This document shows, in pieces, positions 38,075 to 43,842 of a DNA stretch of 43,846 nucleotides. Under the pieces are notes generated by a model. The model was not told the DNA's origin. It saw only the letters and a program-made list of their open reading frames with translations, and did not search any database. This stretch comes from a virus, in the IMG/VR virus record IMGVR_UViG_3300028364_000059, positions 1 to 43,846 of that record. One strand, given 5' to 3'. Every line of letters begins with the position of its first letter. The stretch's first letter is position 1. The translations under genes were made by a program, and so were the position numbers.

Positions 38075-38221
38075 ATGGATAACTACACAAATGAACAGTT
38101 ACATACGCATAGAACTAGTAAGCTTATTTGTGGACAGTTTAATGCGGACCCAAGAACTAGCAGCGCAACAAAATGTACATGTGGCCGTGAAAAATGGGAA
38201 CACCCTAAATCAAAAAATTAA
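38075..38221 (+). CDS. Small putative zinc-binding protein (48 aa)
   Basis: From ATG 38075 the frame reads MDNYTNEQLHTHRTSKLICG and ends with CTCGREKWEHPKSKN. The Cys...CTCGR-x-x-W pattern occurs in small phage proteins and suggests a zinc site. The frame is open for a further ~30 codons upstream without ATG, so the true start is uncertain. No family is recognised. Confidence 0.45.
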   Translation: MDNYTNEQLHTHRTSKLICGQFNADPRTSSATKCTCGREKWEHPKSKN

Positions 38222-38312
38222 TTAAAATAAAAATCATGACAATAAAACAGTAAAGGAAGCTTTAGCTACTTCCGATAACAATATTAACTGCATAAAACGC
38301 ACCAAAAGTGCT

Positions 38313-38609
38313 ATGTTAATACTAAATCTGCTTCAAGATAAGTTAGGGGCTGATATAGAAAAAGCTAAAAGCTCTTGGGACATGACTATTTCTAATGAAT
38401 ACTTACGTAGTCTAATATATAGTTCATCTTTGGGTATTACATGGTCAAAGCCAGAGGTCAAACCTATATTTTTAGGCAGGATATCAACTGACACAACTGT
38501 TGAAGAATACCTCGAACTACTAGAAGACTTTACTGAAGACCTACCTGCTTACACAGTAAAATTTGTTTGGAACGACTCTAAAGAAACAGTATTTGAAATT
38601 GTAAAATAA
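38313..38609 (+). CDS. Hypothetical protein (98 aa)
   Basis: The protein starts MLILNLLQDKLGADIEKAKS and is mostly helical with a beta C-terminus (AYTVKFVWNDSKETVFEI). No family is recognised. Its stop overlaps the next ATG by one base (TAATG), so translation is coupled. Confidence 0.55.
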   Translation: MLILNLLQDKLGADIEKAKSSWDMTISNEYLRSLIYSSSLGITWSKPEVKPIFLGRISTDTTVEEYLELLEDFTEDLPAYTVKFVWNDSKETVFEIVK

Positions 38610-38800
38610 TGGAGAGATTTAAAGTAGTACTAGGCTGGTTGTGTATAGTATTATTCTGTGTAATCACAGTAGTACTAGTAATACAAAGATTTAGTTTTCC
38701 AGAACTAACACAAACACAATTATTTCTAAAGTCGTGGTACTTACTACTAGCTCTGGCAGCATGTGTAGGAGGATATGGTTGGACCGCAAAAAACAATTAA
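38609..38800 (+). CDS. Small double-pass membrane protein (63 aa)
   Basis: Two hydrophobic segments are visible at about residues 7-25 (VLGWLCIVLFCVITVVLVI) and 42-58 (SWYLLLALAACVGGYGW). It may be a small holin-like, superinfection or host-envelope effector. There are no catalytic residues. It overlaps the preceding gene by one base; the downstream gene starts 5 bases later. Confidence 0.6.
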   Translation: MERFKVVLGWLCIVLFCVITVVLVIQRFSFPELTQTQLFLKSWYLLLALAACVGGYGWTAKNN

Positions 38801-38804
38801 AGCT

Positions 38805-39068
38805 ATGAAAAAAGAAGATATTGAAGAGTTAAAATTTACTTTAGGTGTGGGACAATTACACCTAAAGTCTAACCAAGTATTATTATACCACAATGATAAC
38901 TATACATTAGGACATTATGTCAAAGATAATTTAATTACTATCTTCGTAACAGACCCAAGCAAAAATGGAAAGTTTCCAGAGTTTATAGCAGATTCAGCTA
39001 GAGTTACCAAAATAAGAATAGATAATAAAAAAGAGTTAAAAATACTCTTAGAGCGATTAGGTATATGA
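38805..39068 (+). CDS. Hypothetical protein (87 aa)
   Basis: The ATG at 38805 (MKKEDIEELKFTLGVGQ) is chosen instead of 38775, since the longer form would overlap the membrane protein by 26 bases and add a residue stretch with no support. It is beta-rich (YTLGHYVKDNLITIFVTD) with a terminal helix that ends LKILLERLGI, reminiscent of the C-termini of the paralogous pair at 22.7-23.5 kb. The stop overlaps the next start (ATGA). Confidence 0.55.
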   Translation: MKKEDIEELKFTLGVGQLHLKSNQVLLYHNDNYTLGHYVKDNLITIFVTDPSKNGKFPEFIADSARVTKIRIDNKKELKILLERLGI

Positions 39069-39226
39069 TTTCAAATAAACCCAAGTGTAGAACCTGTGGT
39101 AAAGATATGATAGAATGGAACCTAATGGCAGAAACACACGAACACTCTGAATGTACAGTAGAAAGGATATCAGATAATCTAAGCAACATATTAAAAAAAC
39201 AGTTGAAAAATGGATTATACAGATAG
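39065..39226 (+). CDS. Small zinc-binding protein (53 aa)
   Basis: The frame from ATG 39065 to TAG 39226 has KCRTCGKDM and HEHSEC: Cys-x2-Cys and His-x-His-x2-Cys, enough for a zinc site. It begins within the previous stop and overlaps the next gene by 17 bases. No family is recognised. Confidence 0.55.
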   Translation: MISNKPKCRTCGKDMIEWNLMAETHEHSECTVERISDNLSNILKKQLKNGLYR

Positions 39227-39527
39227 AATACTTATCAAACTAAGAAGGCAGTACAGTGAAAGCGAGACAGTAGCTGCATTATCTAAAAAAGTAACAGATC
39301 TTGAGGTAGAGAATGGTAAACTAGTATCGGAGATACACTATCTGGAGCACCAATAAATAGAAGTCAAATTAACTAAGAGGGATAAGCTAGAAACTCTAAA
39401 AAAAGAAGCTATCCCTTCATTAAAAGGCACCCAGAAACTCAAAAAAGAAAATGTTAGCCTAAAGCAACAAAGAAGTGACCTTATGTACCAAGTAATAATG
39501 CTAAAACAAAAATACGAAAACTTATAA
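39210..39527 (+). pseudogene. Coiled-coil gene interrupted by an in-frame TAA
   Basis: ATG 39210 opens MDYTDRILIKLRRQYSESET, which ends at TAA 39354-39356 after 48 codons. The same frame then stays open for 56 more codons (IEVKLTKRDKLETLKKEA...) to TAA 39525-39527, and this second part also has coiled-coil character (KKENVSLKQQRSDLMYQV). The two parts therefore look like one ~105-residue coiled-coil protein with a nonsense mutation. Alternatives are a stop-read-through product, or a natural short first gene with an unrelated tail. Confidence 0.6.
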
Positions 39528-39529
39528 TT

Positions 39530-39667
39530 ATGGAAGACGAGAGGTACCGTTTTAAAAAAGTAGACATTTTCCTACTTGATGAATTAGCACATTGGCAAGA
39601 CCCAAACATTAATTATGATAAATATTGGAAAGCTGTAAAAGGAGAAAAAAAGCACCCTAAAAAATAA
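39530..39667 (+). CDS. Small hypothetical protein (45 aa)
   Basis: ATG 39530 to TAA 39667 gives MEDERYRFKKVDIFLLDELAH and a Lys-rich tail. It starts 3 bases after the preceding stop. No family is recognised; the composition (Lys/Tyr/Trp) is compatible with a small binding protein. Confidence 0.5.
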   Translation: MEDERYRFKKVDIFLLDELAHWQDPNINYDKYWKAVKGEKKHPKK

Positions 39668-39674
39668 TTAAATT

Positions 39675-39824
39675 ATGGAATGCCAAAACAAAAACTGTAG
39701 TAGAACCGCAACAACCAGCAACTTAGAATATTTCAAAGATATTTGGTATTGCACCCTACACGCAAACAAAGCAACAAGAGAGGCTAGGAGAATAAGAAAA
39801 TACGGAAACAGAACAAAACAATAA
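39675..39824 (+). CDS. Small Cys/basic protein (49 aa)
   Basis: ATG 39675 to TAA 39824 gives MECQNKNCSRTATTSNLEYF with a second Cys and a His in WYCTLHAN. A zinc site Cys-x4-Cys...Cys-x2-His is possible. The tail RRIRKYGNRTKQ is strongly basic. The reading frame continues open downstream of the stop (see the entry at 39825). Confidence 0.5.
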   Translation: MECQNKNCSRTATTSNLEYFKDIWYCTLHANKATREARRIRKYGNRTKQ

Positions 39825-40007
39825 ACTATCGAGAAATCGTATAAAATTGTGGTAGGAAAAACTACCGAAATAAAAGATAGTAGTGTCTTAGATAGAGGCT
39901 ATACAAAATAATTACTTGCATTTAATGACGGATTTACTGAAAGCACCTCATTTGGCCTATATACTTGTATTAAAGTTAATGATACTATACTTTTTGAAAA
40001 AGAATAA
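39825..40007 (+). pseudogene. Degenerate reading frame with in-frame TAA
   Basis: The frame following TAA 39822 is open and protein-like: KIVVGKTTEIKDSSVLDRGY, an in-frame TAA at 39909-39911, then LLAFNDGFTESTSFGLYTCI to TAA 40005-40007. No ATG is visible for it. It appears to be the decayed remains of a gene, cut by a nonsense mutation and now adjoining the truncated DinD-like gene on the other strand, whose 3' end overlaps it. Confidence 0.5.
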
Positions 40008-40413
40008 GGTAGGTGGTTCTGGAATATGAAACCAAATTGTAAATAAGTTCTGCTTTTCTAGTTTGAATTGCAAAATATCGTTGAGCAAATGCTATTTTCT
40101 CTTTACGAGGATCGCCATTTTGAGCAACTAGATAACATGCGTATCTTGTTAACATAATATCTGGAATTTCTTTTTCCGCTCCAGACCCAATCGAAACCAT
40201 TTTGCCGATGTCGGGAAAATGGTCATCTATTTCTTGTTCGGAAAGTTCACAAGCTGTTTTTGCTTTTGAAATTACCCCTTGAAAATTATCCCACTTTGTA
40301 TATGATAACAGGTGTTGTAAATCCCTTGCCATCCAAAATTCTACTCCGTCAGTAGTTTTGTGAGCACAAGATTCAAAATTTTCAGTTAGACTGTGTATTA
40401 TCGATGTTTTCAT
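39985..40413 (-). pseudogene. Truncated DinD-like (DNA-damage-inducible protein D) gene (142 aa)
   Basis: It is the only minus-strand gene in the right half. Residues 20-120 contain EFWMARDLQHLLSYTKWDNF, HFPDIGKMVSIGSGAEKEIPDI and ARYAxYLVAQNGDPRKEKIAFAQ-type motifs, characteristic of DinD. The bacterial protein is about 275 residues; here homology stops near TRKAELI (about residue 119) and the last 20 residues seem to come from adjoining phage DNA. It is probably a non-functional fragment gained by horizontal transfer; residual antirepressor-like activity is not excluded. Confidence 0.7.
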
Positions 40414-40482
40414 TCTTTAAAATTACAAATTTTATTCTAAATATTATATATTTATACTGTCGATTTTAATGCCACACAACAC

Positions 40483-40519
40483 CAGTGTAAAAAACGTTTT
40501 AATGTGTTTTTACATACTG
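40483..40519. repeat. Imperfect inverted repeat upstream of the DinD-like fragment
   Basis: CAGTGTAAAAA (from 40483) and TTTTTACATACTG (to 40519) form an imperfect inverted repeat around an A/T-rich loop, with TGTTAGCA beside it. It lies between the DinD promoter side and the frameshifted gene at 40548. It could be a terminator for the DinD-like fragment's left neighbour, a recombination scar or a mobile-element end. Confidence 0.35.
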
Positions 40520-40547
40520 TTAGCAAAATTAATAAACGAGAAATAAA

Positions 40548-40708
40548 ATGACAAAAGAAGACCTAATAAAAAAATAGAGAAAGAAATTGACTTTTTAAAC
40601 ATGCGTTTAGACACTGCAATATTTATAGGGGATTGGAATAGAATAAGAATAGAAGAAGGATTAAGCATATATAAGGATATTGTAAATGATTTAAAAACTC
40701 TAGAATAA
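40548..40708 (+). pseudogene. Small helical protein gene needing a -1 frameshift at A7 (53 aa if shifted)
   Basis: ATG 40548 reads MTKEDLIKK then meets TAG at 40575 directly after AAAAAAA (40568-40574). A -1 shift on A-AAA-AAA leads straight into IEKEIDFLNMRLDTAIFIGD and a stop at 40708, a coherent amphipathic helical protein. A-AAA-AAA is a classical slippery heptamer, and a base deletion in an A8 tract would look identical. No strong downstream hairpin was noticed, so a simple indel (biological or sequencing) is as likely as programmed frameshifting. Confidence 0.55.
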
Positions 40709-40763
40709 AATTACTAAAAATTTTTTTTCATAATCGAGAAATTAGTAATCGAGAAACAGGAAC

Positions 40764-40796
40764 GGGGGACCATAGCAAAAGCCCCCAAACTTTTTT
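40764..40796 (+). terminator. Terminator downstream of the decay zone
   Basis: GGGGG (40764-40768) pairs with CCCCC (40782-40786) and is followed by TTTTTT (40791-40796). The stretch after it (to about 40890) is unusual in having long C runs and no gene. It closes transcription before the promoter at 40948. Confidence 0.55.
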
Positions 40797-40925
40797 CAAT
40801 TTTTCCCCCACCCCCCCGTAAAAAAATCCAGCTGGCCAAACAAAAAGTCATAAAGTTTAGTTAAAATTTCCAAAGGGCCACCCACCCCCTATAAAGTTTT
40901 AACAATGTCTTAACAGTTGTTAGGG

Positions 40926-40955
40926 TTTAATATGTAACCTCTTATTGTATCTTTG
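40926..40955 (+). promoter_or_regulatory. Promoter opening the right-end module
   Basis: TTT (40926-40928) and TATCTTTG (40948-40955) are 19 bases apart. The transcript would begin near 40960 and carry a ~50-base leader with GGGGGCAACACTAGCC before the gene at 41009, whose start context is TTAACACTATG. Confidence 0.65.
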
Positions 40956-41008
40956 TATCAGAAAGGGGGCAACACTAGCCACCTATAATTTAACAAAATT
41001 TTAACACT

Positions 41009-41230
41009 ATGGATTTAGCCCACAAAACAATCGTATTTTCTTTTAACTATCCTCACAACTTTATAAGCCTTGTATGGGATGGTAGCATAGCCAACCATTT
41101 AGAAAGCAAGTTTAAAGGCTTCTATGCAGATCACGGAGCGAAAGCAGTGTTCAACGTGTTTTATATGTCTTTAGATAGAGGCAACCAAAAAACCCTATTG
41201 AATTGGATTGATGCCAATTACAACGGCTAA
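41009..41230 (+). CDS. Hypothetical protein of the right-end module (73 aa)
   Basis: It starts MDLAHKTIVFSFNYPHNFIS and ends LLNWIDANYNG. Aromatic residues are frequent, and the segment HLESKFKGFYADHGAKAVFN suggests a helical small domain. No function is known to me; I associate similar small proteins with Bacteroidota phages and plasmids. The AACACTATG start context is shared with the following genes. It is followed by the structured spacer at 41238-41296. Confidence 0.6.
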   Translation: MDLAHKTIVFSFNYPHNFISLVWDGSIANHLESKFKGFYADHGAKAVFNVFYMSLDRGNQKTLLNWIDANYNG

Positions 41231-41237
41231 AGCACCA

Positions 41238-41296
41238 TTTAAACGCCGTTCCCCATTGGTTTGGGGGGCGGTATCTAACCTTAAAACACTACTAAG
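41238..41296 (+). repeat. Conserved intergenic hairpin-leader element, copy A
   Basis: The copy begins TTTAAACGC, then CCGTTCCCC (41246-41254) pairs with GGGGGGCGG (41263-41271) around the loop ATTGGTTT, then GTATCTAAC and TTAAAACACTACTAAG lead to the ATG at 41297. Copy B at 41518 has the same flanks, loop and stem length but a different stem sequence. It is a selected structure; function is unknown (mRNA stabiliser, ribosome-access control or processing site). Confidence 0.75.
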
Positions 41297-41512
41297 ATGA
41301 GTATAATTGTAAACGATATTTTAACACTAGAGGATAATTTAGAGATGGGTTTGTTATCACAAGATGAAACACGAGATGAAATAGGGGAACTGTTTTGTCA
41401 AATATTACGTCAATATCCTGAAGGTAGTAAGAAGTCCGAGGTATTGCAAAACCAACTAACAGAGGTTCAAAACCTAGCATTTGACATTTACGACATTGAA
41501 GCATGGTATTAA
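41297..41512 (+). CDS. Small acidic protein of the right-end module (71 aa)
   Basis: It begins MSIIVNDILTLEDNLEMGLL and is highly acidic and helical (SQDETRDEIGELFCQILRQYP). No family is recognised. It lies between the two copies of the hairpin-leader element and is likely expressed in step with the J-domain gene. Start context AAAACACTACTAAGATGA. Confidence 0.6.
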   Translation: MSIIVNDILTLEDNLEMGLLSQDETRDEIGELFCQILRQYPEGSKKSEVLQNQLTEVQNLAFDIYDIEAWY

Positions 41513-41517
41513 ACCCT

Positions 41518-41576
41518 TTTAAACGCTTCAAGCCATTGGTTTGGCTTGGAGTATCTAACTTTAAAACACTACTAAG
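41518..41576 (+). repeat. Conserved intergenic hairpin-leader element, copy B
   Basis: CTTCAAGCC (41526-41534) pairs with GGCTTGGAG (41543-41551) around ATTGGTTT, flanked by TTTAAACGC before and GTATCTAAC plus TTAAAACACTACTAAG after, up to the ATG at 41577. Relative to copy A six of nine base pairs differ, yet all remain paired (including G-T wobbles). Confidence 0.75.
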
Positions 41577-42053
41577 ATGAATTATTTTAACGACTGCAAG
41601 ACATTAGACGAAGCGAAAACACTATTCAGAAAGCTATGTTTAAAACTGCATCCAGACACAGGAGGAACGAACAAAGATTTTATTTATATGTTTAACCAGT
41701 TTAAAAGCTTTAGACCTTCAAAGGGATTTGAACAGCCTTTCAATGCGGAGCAATTTTATAACAATGAAGTCAGAATATTTGACAGTCTTAATGATGTCAA
41801 AGTGAGTTTTGTTGGCTCTTTTATATGGTTAGAGGATAACGAGAAGGGAGCGACCTATAGACAGAAAGACGCAATAAATGCAATAGTTATTCAAGGCAAA
41901 AATAAAGCTAGGTTTGCAGGAAAAAAGAAAGTTTGGTATTTCTCCCCAGAAGGCTATAAACAAAAAGCAAAAAGTGGTAAAAGTTTAGACCAAATAAAAA
42001 GCAAATACGGAAGCAAAGAATTTGCTACTAAGGGAAGAAAGGCAATATCTTAA
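41577..42053 (+). CDS. J-domain (DnaJ-like) protein (158 aa)
   Basis: Residues 10-50 contain DEAKTLFRKLCLKLHPDTGGTNKDFIYMFNQF, the helix II - HPD (residues 25-27) - helix III core of a J-domain that stimulates Hsp70 ATPase. The remainder (60-158) is a Bacteroidota-type extension with SFIWLEDNEKGATYRQKDAI and KKKVWYFSPEGYKQKAKSGKS. It may redirect the host DnaK. It follows copy B of the hairpin element. Together with the GroES-like gene it makes two chaperone-targeting proteins. Confidence 0.75.
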   Translation: MNYFNDCKTLDEAKTLFRKLCLKLHPDTGGTNKDFIYMFNQFKSFRPSKGFEQPFNAEQFYNNEVRIFDSLNDVKVSFVGSFIWLEDNEKGATYRQKDAINAIVIQGKNKARFAGKKKVWYFSPEGYKQKAKSGKSLDQIKSKYGSKEFATKGRKAIS

Positions 42054-42071
42054 CAAACTATTGACAAGACA

Positions 42072-42093
42072 AAACCTCCTTAATTGGGGGTTT
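42072..42093 (+). terminator. Terminator after the J-domain gene
   Basis: AAACCTCC pairs with GGGGGTTT (8 bp with one G-T pair) around TTAATT; a following T-rich tract (TTTATCC) is weak. It lies about 18 bases after the stop at 42053 and immediately before the next promoter. Confidence 0.6.
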
Positions 42094-42098
42094 ATCCT

Positions 42099-42106
42099 TA
42101 TCTTTG
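42099..42106 (+). promoter_or_regulatory. Promoter -7 box of the 42.1 kb RNA candidate
   Basis: TATCTTTG, with TATAAGAAC after it, starts transcription in a 400-base stretch without a gene. The expected start is near 42111. Confidence 0.6.
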
Positions 42107-42109
42107 TAT

Positions 42110-42255
42110 AAGAACAAAGGGCGACGTATAGCACCAATACGGGAAGAGTAGACTCCGACGAACCTCATTATAAAATGTTAATATTATCACAAAGTATTTA
42201 AACCTGTTGTAAGTTGGAGTCTACTATTTCGACTCTATCTCAAAGCCAGACTATT
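42110..42255 (+). ncRNA. Candidate small structured RNA with 10-bp inverted repeat
   Basis: AGTAGACTCC (42147-42156) is perfectly complementary to GGAGTCTACT (42216-42225). A small hairpin CGTAT-AGCACCA-ATACG (42125-42141) precedes it. An alternative stem, GAGTC...GACTC (42217-42235 region), competes with the long-range pairing. The region has its own promoter and no credible gene; the next gene starts at 42451. A promoter box on the opposite strand (42310-42317) faces it, so an antisense transcript is possible. Confidence 0.55.
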
Positions 42256-42309
42256 TTTTAAGCTCAAAAAAGTTTTTTATTTCATAAGCGTATCGCTTTT
42301 AATTCTTTA

Positions 42310-42317
42310 CAAAGATA
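42310..42317 (-). promoter_or_regulatory. Opposing promoter -7 box
   Basis: The minus strand reads TATCTTTG (42317-42310). It points leftward across the candidate RNA. No minus-strand gene follows, only an AAGCG-ATA-CGCTT hairpin and A/T-rich tracts, so any transcript would be antisense to the RNA at 42110-42255. A -33 box is not clear. Confidence 0.45.
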
Positions 42318-42419
42318 AGGTATAAGTATAGTTTTTAAAGACTGTTTAACAAGATGTTAACAATTAAATCTTTTCAATAGTTTAACATTTTATTAAGAAT
42401 AATATCGTTTTGTTGGTCG

Positions 42420-42427
42420 TATCTTTG
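42420..42427 (+). promoter_or_regulatory. Promoter -7 box of the 86-aa gene
   Basis: TATCTTTG lies 23 bases before the ATG at 42451, with the leader AACTAAAACACTACTATA. T-rich sequence upstream may supply the -33 contact. Confidence 0.6.
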
Positions 42428-42450
42428 TAATGAACTAAAACACTACTATA

Positions 42451-42711
42451 ATGACAAAAGTAAATCACACTAAATTAATGGCTTTAAATCCTTTCTTACT
42501 TGATAGCTTTATAAACCAATTAGGGCAAAAGTTCGACCTTTATGAGCATCCAACGAAAGGAGATGAAGCCGAAGTAATCGCAGTAATAGAAGAGTTTAAA
42601 GAAGCTGTAAACAGTGGCTTTTTTGATACAGGGGATTTTTACGAAGGTAGCGACTACAACCCATTATATAAGGATGGGGAAATAAAATGTGCCTTTGAGT
42701 TTGGCCTTTAA
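42451..42711 (+). CDS. Acidic hypothetical protein of the right-end module (86 aa)
   Basis: MTKVNHTKLMALNPFLLDSF opens a mixed helical protein with a strongly acidic centre (KGDEAEVIAVIEEFKEAV) and an aromatic C-terminal half (DFYEGSDYNPLYKDGEIKCAF). No family is recognised; I associate similar proteins with Bacteroidota mobile elements. Preceded by its own promoter and AAACACTACTATAATG context. Confidence 0.6.
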   Translation: MTKVNHTKLMALNPFLLDSFINQLGQKFDLYEHPTKGDEAEVIAVIEEFKEAVNSGFFDTGDFYEGSDYNPLYKDGEIKCAFEFGL

Positions 42712-42732
42712 AAGTTAAAAGAACGTTAAACG

Positions 42733-42765
42733 TTTGGTAGTATCGTATAAACTACCTTATATTTG
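42733..42765 (+). promoter_or_regulatory. Promoter with operator-like dyad in the spacer
   Basis: TTTG (42733-42736) and TATATTTG (42758-42765) are 21 bases apart. Between them GGTAGT (42736-42741) and ACTACC (42751-42756) form a perfect inverted repeat with 9 bases between, the shape of a repressor operator. It drives the small membrane protein gene at 42790. Confidence 0.65.
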
Positions 42766-42789
42766 TAACGAACTAAAAAATAAAACACT

Positions 42790-42951
42790 ATGAGAAATAT
42801 TAATTACATTGCAGTAATAGCCTTTTTTATCCTCATCTCAATAGGATCTTATCTAATTACACAGGCGAATTATAGCGGAATATATTTTATTTGTGGAGGG
42901 ATAGCGGTTTTAGTCTTCGCAAGATTTAGTAAACTTTTAAGAGAGTATTAA
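42790..42951 (+). CDS. Small membrane protein (53 aa)
   Basis: ATG 42790 to TAA 42951 gives two hydrophobic segments: YIAVIAFFILISIGSYLI (about 6-23) and GIYFICGGIAVLVFARF (about 30-46). It ends in a charged SKLLREY. It is probably a host-envelope effector or accessory; no catalytic residue is visible. Own promoter with operator-like dyad, start context ATAAAACACTATG. Confidence 0.6.
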   Translation: MRNINYIAVIAFFILISIGSYLITQANYSGIYFICGGIAVLVFARFSKLLREY

Positions 42952-42974
42952 CAGAATTATCTAATAATTAGCCT

Positions 42975-42982
42975 TATCTTTG
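42975..42982 (+). promoter_or_regulatory. Promoter -7 box of the 177-aa gene
   Basis: TATCTTTG followed by TAAGGAAC lies 25 bases before the ATG at 43008, with the start context ATAAAACACTATG. Confidence 0.6.
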
Positions 42983-43007
42983 TAAGGAACAAAAACAATA
43001 AAACACT

Positions 43008-43541
43008 ATGAAAACACAATTTAGAAACGCAGATCAAACAAAAATCAACAAGCAATTAAACCTAGCTAAAAAAGTTAGTGAGTACGAATTTCAAGCGATG
43101 CAATTTTTAGCAGATACTAAAACAGATATTAAAATTGAGTTTTTGAGACGTGGTTTTCATTTTGATACTGATAAGGACGTGAGAAATATTTATTCTGTTA
43201 CGTTGACAAATGATAAGCATAGTTTTTATTTTGATTTTGGTGACTCTATTCATAACACTGAAGAACTAGCCAAAGCATTGACACCAACCAAAAAAAGAAA
43301 GTTTCACCCAAAAGCCTACGATGTTTTATCCTGTTTAAATATAGACTATTCAGAAGATTTTGAGGACTTTTGCGGAAATTTTGGATATGATACTTTTGAT
43401 GAAGATAATTTTGAAGGTAACTTTATAAATGAAAGTGCAATGAAAATATACAGAGCAGTTCAAAATGAGTCTAAAAATTTAGAGTCGTTATTCGATGAAA
43501 CCCAGTTGAAAGCATTGAGCGAGATACAGCAAAAAAGGTAG
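43008..43541 (+). CDS. Conserved-looking phage/plasmid protein (177 aa)
   Basis: The C-terminal half reads AYDVLSCLNIDYSEDFEDFCGNFGYDTF, with a following SAMKIYRAVQNESKNLESLF. The pattern YDVLxCL...F-E-D-F-C-x-x-F-G-Y-D recurs, as I recall it, in phage and plasmid proteins of several phyla; function unknown. The N-terminal half is basic-acidic mixed (LRRGFHFDTDKDVRN). It has its own promoter and is followed by a terminator at 43548. Confidence 0.6.
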   Translation: MKTQFRNADQTKINKQLNLAKKVSEYEFQAMQFLADTKTDIKIEFLRRGFHFDTDKDVRNIYSVTLTNDKHSFYFDFGDSIHNTEELAKALTPTKKRKFHPKAYDVLSCLNIDYSEDFEDFCGNFGYDTFDEDNFEGNFINESAMKIYRAVQNESKNLESLFDETQLKALSEIQQKR

Positions 43542-43547
43542 TCCTTT

Positions 43548-43577
43548 AAGGTTATACGGTTAAACCTTTATTTTTTC
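43548..43577 (+). terminator. Terminator after the 177-aa gene
   Basis: AAGGTT (43548-43553) pairs with AACCTT (43563-43568), and ATTTTTTC follows. The next gene begins 22 bases later without an obvious promoter of its own. Confidence 0.65.
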
Positions 43578-43599
43578 TAACCTCAAATAAACACTATCT

Positions 43600-43782
43600 A
43601 TGGACTTTATAACATTAGACCAACAAGCAAGAGAAGCAGTAAAACTATATGCAGGCGCACCAATAGAGTTAACAAGACAGTTAAACAAATTAGGCATAAG
43701 GTACGTAAAAGTCCAAAGGGGAGCGAGTGTAAGGTATATATTAAGGGGCGAGAAGATGAGAAGAACCGAAATAAAACTTTAA
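43600..43782 (+). CDS. Small basic protein of the right-end module (60 aa)
   Basis: MDFITLDQQAREAVKLYAGA opens a helical N-terminus; the second half is basic and beta-like (IRYVKVQRGASVRYILRGEK). Ends MRRTEIKL. No family is recognised; nucleic-acid binding is possible. Start context ATAAACACTATCTATG. Confidence 0.55.
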   Translation: MDFITLDQQAREAVKLYAGAPIELTRQLNKLGIRYVKVQRGASVRYILRGEKMRRTEIKL

Positions 43783-43816
43783 CTTAGTATTGGGAACTAT
43801 AACCAGTAAATAGTAT

Positions 43817-43824
43817 TATCTTTA
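43817..43824 (+). promoter_or_regulatory. Promoter -7 box at the right edge
   Basis: TATCTTTA (one base off consensus) precedes the next gene start by 18 bases. Confidence 0.5.
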
Positions 43825-43842
43825 CAGAAACAAATAAACACT

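Noticed and set aside
40473-40524. Integron attC-like site next to the DinD fragment (GCCACACAAC ... TGTTAGC)
   Set aside because: The core sites do not match the RYYYAAC / GTTRRRY consensus and no integrase is present. Kept only as an imperfect inverted repeat.
40797-40890. Long C runs as a replication origin or packaging site
   Set aside because: Apart from base composition there are no iterons, DnaA-like boxes or AT-rich unwinding element arranged around it.
42061-42168. 36-codon minus-strand ORF starting at 42168 within the convergent-promoter region
   Set aside because: It would read through the terminator stem and the opposite promoter box, and has no leader signal or family pattern.
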